Shown: piece by piece, positions 10,240 through 22,224 of the stretch
Position numbering within the stretch: position 1 is the stretch's first letter
Layout: each line of letters begins with the position of its first letter
Assembly (NCBI GenBank): GCA_960531495.1
Contig: CAUIJY010000068.1
Coordinates: forward strand, 1,984,001 to 2,048,000
Source: Zeus faber
Lineage: Eukaryota > Chordata > Actinopteri > Zeiformes > Zeidae
Direction: 5' to 3'
Length of the DNA stretch: 64,000 nt
Position numbers and translations under genes: made by a program
The notes under the pieces: model-generated
Seen by the model: the letters and a program-made list of their open reading frames with translations, nothing else
The model's database searches: none
What the model was told of the DNA's origin: nothing

Positions 10240-13100
10240 AAAGAAAGATTGAAAGAAAGATTTAAAGAAAGAAAGAAAGATTGAAAGAAAGATTGAAAGA
10301 AAGATTGAAAGAAAGAAAGATTGAAAGATTGAATAATTGAAAGAAAGACTGAAAGAAAGAATGACGGAAAGAAAGATTGAAAGAAAGAATGAAAGAAAGA
10401 TTGAAAAAAGATTGAAAGACTGAAAGAAAAAATGAAAGAAACATTGAAAGATTAAACAATTGAAAGAAAGATTGCAAGAAAGATGGAAAGAATGAAAGAT
10501 TGAAATAATGATTAAAAGTTTGAAAGAAAGTTTGAAAGAAAGATTTAAACAAAGAAAGATTGAAAGTAAGAAAGATTGAAAGAAATATTGAACGAAAGAT
10601 TGAAAGAAAGGATGAAAGAAAGATTGAAAGAAAGATTGAAAAAAAGAAAGATTGAAAGAATGATTGAACGACTGAAGGAAAGAATGAAAGAAAGATTGAA
10701 AGAAAGATTGAAAGAAATAAATATTGAAGGAAAGATTGAAAGATTGAATGACTGAAAGAAAGACTGAAAGAAAGATTGACAGACAGAAAGATTGAAAGAA
10801 AGAATGAAAGAAAGATTGAAAGAAAGAATGAAAGAAAGATTGAAAGTTTGAAAGAAAGATTGAAAGAAAGATTTAAAGAAAGATTGAAAGACTGAAAGAA
10901 AGAATGAAAGGCAGATTGAAAGAAAGATTGAAAGTAAGAAAGATTGAAAGAAAGAATGAAAGAAAGATTGAAAGATTGCAAGAAAGAATGAAAGAAATAT
11001 TGAAAGATTGAAATATTGAAAGAAAGAATGAAAGAAAGATTGAAAGATTGAAAGAAAGATTGAAAGAAAGATTGAAAGATTGAAATAAAGATTGAAAGTT
11101 TGAAAGAAAGATTGAAAGAAAGATTTAAAGAAAGAAAGAAAGATTGAAAGAAAGATTGACGGACAGAAAGATTGAAAGAAAGAATGAAAGAAAGATTGAA
11201 AGAAAGAATGAAAGAAAGATTGAAAGTTTGAAAGAAAGATTGAAAGAAAGATTTAAAGAAAGATTGAAAGACTGAAAGAAAGAATGAAAGGCAGATTGAA
11301 AGAAAGATTGAAAGTAAGAAAGATTGAAAGAAAGAATGAAAGAAATATTGAAAGATTGAAATATTGAAAGAAAGAATGAAAGAAAGATTGAAAGAAAGAT
11401 GGAAAGAAAGAAAGATTGAAAGAAATAACAAAAGAAAGATTGAAAGAAAGAATGAAAGAAAGATTGAAAGACTGAAAGAAAGAATGAAAGGCAGATTGAA
11501 AGAAAGATTGAAAGTAAGAAAAATTGAAAGAAAGAATGAAAGAAAGATTGAAATATTGCAAGAAAGAATGAAAGAAATATTGAAAGATTGAAATATTGAA
11601 AGAAAGAATGAAAGAAAGATTGAAAGATTGAAAGAAAGATTGAAAGATTGAAATAAAGATTGAAAGTTTGAAAGAAAGATTGAAAGAAAGATTTAAAGAA
11701 AGAAAGAAAGATTGAAAGAAAGATTGAAAGAAAGATTGAAAGAAAGAAAGATTGAAAGATTGAATAATTGAAAGAAAGACTGAAAGAAAGAATGACGGAA
11801 AGAAAGATTGAAAGAAAGAATGAAAGAAAGATTGAAAAAAGATTGAAAGACTGAAAGAAAAAATGAAAGAAACATTGAAAGATTAAACAATTGAAAGAAA
11901 GATTGCAAGAAAGATGGAAAGAATGAAAGATTGAAATAATGATTAAAAGTTTGAAAGAAAGTTTGAAAGAAAGATTTAAACAAAGAAAGATTGAAAGTAA
12001 GAAAGATTGAAAGAAATATTGAACGAAAGATTGAAAGAAAGGATGAAAGAAAGATTGAAAGAAAGATTGAAAAAAAGAAAGATTGAAAGAATGATTGAAC
12101 GACTGAAGGAAAGAATGAAAGAAAGATTGAAAGAAAGATTGAAAGAAATAAATATTGAAGGAAAGATTGAAAGATTGAATGACTGAAAGAAAGACTGAAA
12201 GAAAGATTGACAGACAGAAAGATTGAAAGAAAGAATGAAAGAAAGATTGAAAGAAAGAATGAAAGAAAGATTGAAAGTTTGAAAGAAAGATTGAAAGAAA
12301 GATTTAAAGAAAGATTGAAAGACTGAAAGAAAGAATGAAAGGCAGATTGAAAGAAAGATTGAAAGTAAGAAAGATTGAAAGAAAGAATGAAAGAAAGATT
12401 GAAAGATTGCAAGAAAGAATGAAAGAAATATTGAAAGATTGAAATATTGAAAGAAAGAATGAAAGAAAGATTGAAAGATTGAAAGAAAGATTGAAAGAAA
12501 GATTGAAAGATTGAAATAAAGATTGAAAGTTTGAAAGAAAGATTGAAAGAAAGATTTAAAGAAAGAAAGAAAGATTGAAAGAAAGATTGACGGACAGAAA
12601 GATTGAAAGAAAGAATGAAAGAAAGATTGAAAGAAAGAATGAAAGAAAGATTGAAAGTTTGAAAGAAAGATTGAAAGAAAGATTTAAAGAAAGATTGAAA
12701 GACTGAAAGAAAGAATGAAAGGCAGATTGAAAGAAAGATTGAAAGTAAGAAAGATTGAAAGAAAGAATGAAAGAAATATTGAAAGATTGAAATATTGAAA
12801 GAAAGAATGAAAGAAAGATTGAAAGATTGAAAGAAAGATTGAAAGAAAGATTGAAAGATTGAAATAAAGATTGAAAGTTTGAAAGAAAGATTGAAAGAAA
12901 GATTTAAAGAAAGAAAGAAAGATTGAAAGAAAGATTGACAGACAGAAAGATTGAAAGAAAGAATGAAAGAAAGATTGAAAGAAAGAATGAAAGAAAGATT
13001 GAAAGTTTGAAAGAAAGATTGAAAGAAAGATTGAAAGAAAGATTGAAAGACTGAAAGAAAGAATGAAAGGCAGATTGAAAGAAAGATTGAAAGTAAGAAA
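10240..13100. repeat. 1.43-kb higher-order repeat pair in satellite I
   Basis: The segment starting at about 10,240 recurs at an offset of 1,431 bp. Distinctive rare variants repeat in the same order at that spacing: ATTGAATAATTG, GAATGACGGAAAG, AAACATTGAAAGATTAAAC, GATTAAAAGTTTG, GAATGATTGAACGAC and GATTGACGGACAG. The copies look almost identical over more than 1.1 kb, which indicates recent amplification by unequal exchange or a replication-based mechanism. Exact unit boundaries in a sequence of this kind are arbitrary. Confidence 0.88.
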
Positions 13101-16100
13101 GATTGAAAGAAAGAATGAAAGAAAGATTGAAAGATTGCAAGAAAGAATAAAAGAATTATTGAAAGATTGAAATATTGAAAGAAAGAATGAAAGAAAGATT
13201 GAAAGATTGAAAGAAAGATTGAAAGTTTGAAAGAAAGATTGAAAGAAAGATTTAAAGAAAGAAAGAAAGATTGAAATAAAGAATGAAAGAAAGATTGAAA
13301 GAAAGATTGAAAGAAAGAAAGATTGAAAGATTGAATGATTGAAAGAAAGACTGAAAGAAAGAATGACGGACAGAAAGATTGAAAGAAAGAATGAAAGAAA
13401 GATTGAAAAAAAGATTGAAAGACTGAAAGAAAGAATGAAAGAAACATTGAAAGATTAAAAAATTGAAAGAAAGATTGCAAGAAAGATGGAAAGTAAGATT
13501 GAAAGAAATAAAGATTGAAAGAAATAACAAAAGAAAGATTGAAAGAAAAAATGAAAGATAGAAAAATTGAAAGTAAGAAAGATTGAAAGAATGAAAGAAA
13601 GATTAATAGAAAGATTGAAAGATTGAAATAAAGATTGAAAGTTTGAAAGAAAGATTGAAAGAAAGATTTAAAGAAAGACAGAAAGATTGAAAGAAAGATT
13701 GAAAGAAAGAATGAAACAAAGATTGAAATAAAGAATGAAAGAAAGATTGAAAGAAAGATTGAAAGAAAGAGTGACGGACAGAAAGATTGAAAGAAAGAAT
13801 GAAAGAAAGATTGAAAAAAAGATTGAAAGACTGAAAGAAAGAATGAAAGAAACATTGAAAGATTAAACAATTGAAAGAAAGATTGCAAGAAAGCTAGAAA
13901 CCAAGATTGAAAGAAATAAAGATTGAAAGAAATAACAAAAGAAAGATTGAAAGAAATAATGAAAGATAGAAAAATTGAAAGTAAGAAAGATTGAAAGAAT
14001 GAATGAAAGAAAGATTGAAAGATTGAAAGATTGAAATATTGAAAGAAAGATTGAATGTTTGAAAAAAGATTGAAAGTATTAAAGATCGAAAGAAATATTT
14101 AAAGAAAGATTGAAAGATTGAAAGAAAGAATGAAAGAACGATTGAAAGAAAGAATGAATGAATGAAAGAAAGAATGAAAGATTAAACAATTGAAAGAAAG
14201 ATTGCAAGAAAGATTGAAAAAAGAAACATTGAAAGAAAGAATGAAAGAAAGATTGAAAGAAAGTTGGAAAGAAAGATAAAAAGAAAGAAAGATTGAAAGA
14301 AATAATGAAAGAAAGATAGAACGATTGGAAGAAATATTGAAAGATAGAAAAATTGAAAGTAAGAAATAATGAAAGCAAGATTGAAAGATTGAAAGAAAGA
14401 ATGAAAGAAAGATTGAAAGATTGAAATATTGAAAGAAAGAATGAAAGAAAGATTGAAAGATTGAAAGAAAGATTGAAAAAAGGATTGAAAGACTGAAAGA
14501 AAGAATGAAAGAAAGATTGATAGATTAAACAATTGAAAGAAAGATTGCAAGAAAGATTGAAAAAAGAAAGATTGAAAGAAAGAATGAAAGAAAGATTGAA
14601 AGATAGATGAAAGAAAGATTGAAAGAAAAAAAGATTGAAAGAAATAACAAAAGAAAGATTGAAAGATTGGAAGAAATATTGAAAGATAGAAAAATTGAAA
14701 GTAAGAAAGATTGAAAGAAAGAATGATAAAAAGAATGAAAGATTGAAAGAAAGAATGAAAGAAAGATTGAAAGATTGAAATATTGAAAGATAGAATGAAA
14801 GAAAGATTGAAAGATTGAAAGAAAGATTGAAAGAAAGATTGAAAGATTGAAAGATTGAAAGAAAGATTGAATGTTTGAAAGAAAGATTGAAAGAAAGATT
14901 TAAAGAAAGAAAGATTGAAAGAAATATTGAAAGAAAGATTGAAAGATTGAAAGAAAGATTGAAAGATTAAAAGATTGAAATAATGATTGAAAGTTTGAAA
15001 GAAAGATTGAAAGAACGATTTAAAGAAAGAAAGATTGAAAGTAAGAAAGATTGAAAGAAATATTGAAAGAAAGATTGAAAGATTGAAAGAAAGATTGAAA
15101 GAAAGAATGAAAGAAAGATTGAAAGAAAGATTGAAAAAAAGAAAGATTGAAAGAAAGATTGAAAGACTGAAGGAAAGAATAAAAGAAAGATTGAAAGAAA
15201 GATTGAAAGAAAGATTGAAAGAAAGAAAGATTGAAAGAAAGATTGATAGATTGAAAGATTGAAAGAAAGAATGAAAAATTGAAAGAAAGAATGAAAGAAC
15301 GATTGAAAGAAAGAATGAAAGAATGAAAGAAAGATTGAAAGATTGAAAGAAATATTGAAAGAAAGAGAGAATGAAAGATTGAAAGATTGAAAGAAAGATT
15401 AAAAGTAATAAAGATTGAAAGAAAGAATGAAAGAAAAATTGAAAGATTGAAAGATTGAAAGAAAGATTGAAAGAAAGATTTAAAGAAAGATTGAAAGACT
15501 GAAAGAAAGAATGAATAAAAGAATTAAAGAAAGATTGAAAGATTTATAGATTGAAAGAAGGAATGAAAGAAAGATTGAAAGATCTAAAGAACGATTGAAA
15601 GAAAGATTGAAAGATTGAAAGATTGAAATAAAGATTGAAAGTTTGAAAGAAAGGTTGAAAGAAAGATTTAAAGAAAGAAAGATTGAAAGAAATATTGAAA
15701 GAAAAATTGAAAGAAATAACAAAAGAAAGATTGAAAGAAAGAATGAAAGAAAGATTGAACCATTGGAAGAAATATTGAAAGAAAGATAGATTGAAAGTAA
15801 GATAGATTGAAAGAAAGAATGAAAGAAAGAATGAAAGATTTAAAGAAAGAATGAAAGAAAGATTGAAAGATTGAAATATTGAAAGAAAGAATGAAAGAAA
15901 GATTGAAAGATTGAAAGAAAGATTGAAAGACTGAATGAAACAAAGATTGAAATAAAGAATGAAAGAAATATTGAAAGAAAGATTGAAAGAAAGAAAGATT
16001 GAATGATTGAATGATTGAAAGAAAGACTGAAAGAAAGAATGACGGACAGAAAGATTGAAAGAAAGAATGAAAGAAAGATTGAGAAAAAGATTGAAAGACT

Positions 16101-19100
16101 GAAAGAAAGAATGAAAGAATCATTGAAAGATTAAACAATTGAAAGAAAGATTGCAAGAAAAATGGAAGGAATGAAAGATTGAAATAATGATTGAAAGTTT
16201 GAAAGAAAGATTGAAAGAAAGATTTAAAGAAAGAAAGATTGAAAGAAATATTGAAAGAAAGATTGAAAGAAATAACAAAAGAAAGATTGAAAGAAAGAAT
16301 GAAAGAAAGATTGAACGATTGGAAGAAATATTGAAAGAAAGATAGATTGAAAGTAAGATAGATTGAAAGAAAGAATGAAAGAAAGATTGAAAGATTTAAA
16401 GAAAGAATGAAAGAAAGATTGAAAGATTGAAATATTGAAAGAAAGAATGAAAGAAAGATTGAAAGATTGAAAGAAAGATTGAAAGAAAGATTTAAAGAAA
16501 GATTGAAAGACTGAAAGAAACAAAGATTGAATTAAAGAATGAAAGAAAGATTGAAAGAAAGATTGAAAGAAAGAAAGATTGAATGATTGAATGATTGAAA
16601 GAAAGACTGAAAGAAAGAATGACGGACAGAAAGATTGAAAGAAAGATTGAAAAAAAGATTGAAAGACTGAAAGAAAGAATGAAAGAAACATTGAAAGATT
16701 AAACAATTGAAAGAAAGATTGCAAGAAAAATGGAAAGAATGAAAGATTGAAATAATGATTGAAAGTTTGAAAGAAAGTTTGAAAGAGAGATTTAAACAAA
16801 GAAAGATTGAAAGTAAGAAAGATAGAAAGAATGAATGAAAGAAATATTGAAAGATTGAAAGAAAGAATGACAGAAAGATTGAAAGATTGAAATATTGAAA
16901 GAAAGATTGAATGTTTGAAAAAAGATTGAAAGTATTAAAGATCGAAAGAAATATTTAAAGAAAGATTGAAAGATTGAAAGAAAGAATGAAAGATTAAACA
17001 ATTGAAAGAAAGATTGGAAGAAAGATTGAAAAAAGAAATATTGAAAGAAAGAATGAAAGAAAGATTGAAAGAAAGTTGGAAAGAAAGATTGAAAGAAAGA
17101 AAGATTGAAAGAAATAATGAAAGAAAGATTGAACGATTGGAAGAAATATTGAAAGATAGAAAAATTGAAAGTAAGAAAGAATGAAAGCAAGATTGAAAGA
17201 TTGAAAGAAAGAATGAAAGAAAGATTGAAAGATAGATTGAAAAAAAGATTGAAAGACTGAAAGAAAGAATGAAAGAAAGATTGAAAGATTGAAAGAAAGA
17301 TTGAAAGAAAGATTGAAAGATTGAAATAAAGATTGAAAGTTTGAAAGAAAGATTGAAAGAAAGATTTAAAGAAAGAAAGAAAGATTGAAAGAAAGATTGA
17401 CAGACAGAAAGATTGAAAGAAAGAATGAAAGAAAGATTGAAAGAAAGAATGAAAGAAAGATTGAAAGTTTGAAAGAAAGATTGAAAGAAAGATTTAAAGA
17501 AAGATTGAAAGACTGAAAGAAAGAATGAAAGGCAGATTGAAAGAAAGATTGAAAGTAAGAAAGATTGAAAGAAAGAATGAAAGAAAGATTGAAAGATTGC
17601 AAGAAAGAATAAAAGAATTATTGAAAGATTGAAATATTGAAAGAAAGAATGAAAGAAAGATTGAAAGATTGAAAGAAAGATTGAAAGTTTGAAAGAAAGA
17701 TTGAAAGAAAGATTTAAAGAAAGAAAGAAAGATTGAAATAAAGAATGAAAGAAAGATTGAAAGAAAGATTGAAAGAAAGAAAGATTGAAAGATTGAATGA
17801 TTGAAAGAAAGACTGAAAGAAAGAATGACGGACAGAAAGATTGAAAGAAAGAATGAAAGAAAGATTGAAAAAAAGATTGAAAGACTGAAAGAAAGAATGA
17901 AAGAAACATTGAAAGATTAAACAATTGAAAGAAAGATTGCAAGAAAGATGGAAAGTAAGATTGAAAGAAATAAAGATTGAAAGAAATAACAAAAGAAAGA
18001 TTGAAAGAAAAAATGAAAGATAGAAAAATTGAAAGTAAGAAAGATTGAAAGAATGAAAGAAAGATTAATAGAAAGATTGAAAGATTGAAATAAAGATTGA
18101 AAGTTTGAAAGAAAGATTGAAAGAAAGATTTAAAGAAAGACAGAAAGATTGAAAGAAAGATTGAAAGAAAGAATGAAACAAAGATTGAAATAAAGAATGA
18201 AAGAAAGATTGAAAGAAAGATTGAAAGAAAGAATGATGGACAGAAAGATTGAAAGAAAGAATGAAAGAAAGATTGAAAAAAAGATTGAAAGACTGAAAGA
18301 AAGAATGAAAGAAACATTGAAAGATTAAACAATTGAAAGAAAGATTGCAAGAAAGCTGGAAACCAAGATTGAAAGAAATAAAGATTGAAAGAAATAACAA
18401 AAGAAAGATTGAAAGAAATAATGAAAGATAGAAAAATTGAAAGTAAGAAAGATTGAAAGAATGAATGAAAGAAAGATTGAAAGATTGAAAGATTGAAATA
18501 TTGAAAGAAAGATTGAATGTTTGAAAAAAGATTGAAAGTATTAAAGATCGAAAGAAATATTTAAAGAAAGATTGAAAGATTGAAAGAAAGAATGAAAGAA
18601 CGATTGAAAGAAAGAATGAATGAATGAAAGAAAGAATGAAAGATTAAACAATTGAAAGAAAGATTGCAAGAAAGATTGAAAAAAGAAACATTGAAAGAAA
18701 GAATGAAAGAAAGATTGAAAGAAAGTTGGAAAGAAAGATAAAAAGAAAGAAAGATTGAAAGAAATAATGAAAGAAAGATAGAACGATTGGAAGAAATATT
18801 GAAAGATAGAAAAATTGAAAGTAAGAAATAATGAAAGCAAGATTGAAAGATTGAAAGAAAGAATGAAAGAAAGATTGAAAGATTGAAATATTGAAAGAAA
18901 GAATGAAAGAAAGATTGAAAGATTGAAAGAAAGATTGAAAAAAGGATTGAAAGACTGAAAGAAAGAATGAAAGAAAGATTGATAGATTAAACAATTGAAA
19001 GAAAGATTGCAAGAAAGATTGAAAAAAGAAAGATTGAAAGAAAGAATGAAAGAAAGATTGAAAGATAGATGAAAGAAAGATTGAAAGAAAAAAAGATTGA

Positions 19101-21500
19101 AAGAAATAACAAAAGAAAGATTGAAAGATTGGAAGAAATATTGAAAGATAGAAAAATTGAAAGTAAGAAAGATTGAAAGAAAGAATGATAAAAAGATTGA
19201 AAGATTGAAAGAAAGAATGAAAGAAAGATTGAAAGATTGAAATATTGAAAGATAGAATGAAAGAAAGATTGAAAGATTGAAAGAAAGATTGAAAGAAAGA
19301 TTGAAAGATTGAAAGATTGAAAGAAAGATTGAATGTTTGAAAGAAAGATTGAAAGAAAGATTTAAAGAAAGAAAGATTGAAAGAAATATTGAAAGAAAGA
19401 TTGAAAGATTGAAAGAAAGATTGAAAGATTAAAAGATTGAAATAATGATTGAAAGTTTGAAAGAAAGATTGAAAGAACGATTTAAAGAAAGAAAGATTGA
19501 AAGTAAGAAAGATTGAAAGAAATATTGAAAGAAAGATTGAAAGATTGAAAGAAAGATTGAAAGAAAGAATGAAAGAAAGATTGAAAGAAAGATTGAAAAA
19601 AAGAAAGATTGAAAGAAAGATTGAAAGACTGAAGGAAAGAATAAAAGAAAGATTGAAAGAAAGATTGAAAGAAAGATTGAAAGAAAGAAAGATTGAAAGA
19701 AAGATTGATAGATTGAAAGATTGAAAGAAAGAATGAAAAATTGAAAGAAAGAATGAAAGAACGATTGAAAGAAAGAATGAAAGAATGAAAGAAAGATTGA
19801 AAGATTGAAAGAAATATTGAAAGAAAGAGAGAATGAAAGATTGAAAGATTGAAAGAAAGATTAAAAGTAATAAAGATTGAAAGAAAGAATGAAAGAAAAA
19901 TTGAAAGATTGAAAGATATAAGAAAGATTGAAAGAAAGATTTAAAGAAAGATTGAAAGACTGAAAGAAAGAATGAATAAAAGAATTAAAGAAAGATTGAA
20001 AGATTTATAGATTGAAAGAAGGAATGAAAGAAAGATTGAAAGATCTAAAGAACGATTGAAAGAAAGATTGAAAGATTGAAAGATTGAAATAAAGATTGAA
20101 AGTTTGAAAGAAAGGTTGAAAGAAAGATTTAAAGAAAGAAAGATTGAAAGAAATATTGAAAGAAAGATTGAAAGAAATAACAAAAGAAAGATTGAAAGAA
20201 AGAATGAAAGAAAGATTGAACCATTGGAAGAAATATTGAAAGAAAGATAGATTGAAAGTAAGATAGATTGAAAGAAAGAATGAAAGAAAGAATGAAAGAT
20301 TTAAAGAAAGAATGAAAGAAAGATTGAAAGATTGAAATATTGAAAGAAAGAATGAAAGAAAGATTGAAAGATTGAAAGAAAGATTGAAAGAAATATATAA
20401 AGAAAGATTGAAAGACTGAATGAAACAAAGATTGAAATAAAGAATGAAAGAAATATTGAAAGAAAGATTGAAAGAAAGAAAGATTGAATGATTGAATGAT
20501 TGAAAGAAAGACTGAAAGAAAGAATGACGGACAGAAAGATTGAAAGAAAGAATGAAAGAAAGATTGAGAAAAAGATTGAAAGACTGAAAGAAAGAATGAA
20601 AGAATCATTGAAAGATTAAACAATTGAAAGAAAGATTGCAAGAAAAATGGAAGGAATGAAAGATTGAAATAATGATTGAAAGTTTGAAAGAAAGATTGAA
20701 AGAAAGATTTAAAGAAAGAAAGATTGAAAGAAATATTGAAAGAAAGATTGAAAGAAATAACAAAAGAAAGATTGAAAGAAAGAATGAAAGAAAGATTGAA
20801 AGAAAGATTGAAAGAAAGAAAGATTGAATGATTGAATGATTGAAAGAAAGACTGAAAGAAAGAATGACGGACAGAAAGATTGAAAGAAAGATTGAAAAAA
20901 AGATTGAAAGACTGAAAGAAAGAATGAAAGAAACATTGAAAGATTAAACAATTGAAAGAAAGATTGCAAGAAAAATGGAAAGAATGAAAGATTGAAATAA
21001 TGATTGAAAGTTTGAAAGAAAGTTTGAAAGAGAGATTTAAACAAAGAAAGATTGAAAGTAAGAAAGATAGAAAGAATGAATGAAAGAAATATTGAAAGAT
21101 TGAAAGAAAGAATGACAGAAAGATTGAAAGATTGAAATATTGAAAGAAAGATTGAATGTTTGAAAAAAGATTGAAAGTATTAAAGATCGAAAGAAATATT
21201 TAAAGAAAGATTGAAAGATTGAAAGAAAGAATGAAAGATTAAACAATTGAAAGAAGGATTGGAAGAAAGATTGAAAAAAGAAATATTGAAAGAAAGAATG
21301 AAAGAAAGATTGAAAGAAAGTTGGAAAGAAAGATTGAAAGAAAGAAAGATTGAAAGAAATAATGAAAGAAAGATTGAACGATTGGAAGAAATATTGAAAG
21401 ATAGAAAAATTGAAAGTAAGAAAGAATGAAAGCAAGATTGAAAGATTGAAAGAAAGAATGAAAGAAAGATTGAAAGATAGATTGAAAAAAAGATTGAAAG
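12900..21500. repeat. 4.46-kb tandem duplication inside satellite I
   Basis: The segment 12.90-17.27 kb is repeated at 17.36-21.50 kb. Matched landmarks: 12904/17366, 14079/18541, 14182/18644 and 15035/19497 (all offset 4462), then 15480/19941 (offset 4461), then 16792/21037 (offset 4245). The change of offset reflects a 24-bp gain near 20.39 kb and a loss of about 240 bp near 20.79 kb in the second copy. Point differences are few, for example GAAAGCTAGAAACC at 13.89 kb against GAAAGCTGGAAACC at 18.35 kb. A further copy of the 16.1-17.3 kb portion is at about 24.83-26.1 kb. Confidence 0.9.
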
Positions 21501-22224
21501 ACTGAAAGAAAGAATGAAAGAAAGATTGAAAGATAGATGAAAGAAAGATTTATAGAAAGAAAGATTGAAAGAAATAACAAAAGAAAGATTGAAAGATTGG
21601 AAGAAATATTGAAAGATAGAAAAATTGAAAGTAAGAAAGATTGAAAGAAAGAATGAAAGAAAGATTGAAAGATTGAAAGAAAGATTGAAAGAAAGATTGA
21701 AAGATTGAAAGATTGAAAGAAAGATTGAATGTTTGAAAGAAAGATTGAAAGAAAGATTTAAAGAAAGAAAGATTGAAAGAAATATTGAAAGAAAGATTGA
21801 AAGATTGAAAGAAAGATTGAAAGATTGAAAGATTGAAATAATGATTGAAAGTTTGAAAGAAAGATTTAAAGAAAGAAAGATTGAAAGTAAGAAAGATTGA
21901 AAGAAATATTGAAAGAAAGATTGAAAGATTGAAAGAAAGATTGAAAGAAAGATTGAAAGAAAGATTGAAAGAAAGATTGAAAAAAGAAAGATTGAAAGAA
22001 AGATTGAAAGACTGAAGGAAAGAATGAAAGAAAGATTGAAAGATTGAAAGAAATATTGAAAGAAAGAGAGAATGAAAGTAATAAAGATTGAAAGAAAGAT
22101 TGAAAGTAATAAAGATTGAAAGAAAGAATGAAAGAAAAATTGAAAGATTGATAGATTGAAAGAAAGATTGAAAGAAAGATATAAAGAAAGATTGAAAGAC
22201 TGAAAGAAAGAATGAATAAAAGAA

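Noticed and set aside
11693-13888. A 731-codon minus-strand frame, and similar ones across 1-30 kb, as long repetitive (silk- or antifreeze-like) protein genes
   Set aside because: All come from the same stop-free satellite blocks, occur in several frames at once, have no promoter, splice or signal-peptide evidence, and change frame wherever a 4-bp unit is gained or lost.
15035-15262. Plus-strand K/E/R/L/I frames as charged single-helix or coiled-coil proteins
   Set aside because: Same low-complexity origin. Identical frames reappear at duplicated positions (19,497-19,724) only because the DNA is duplicated.
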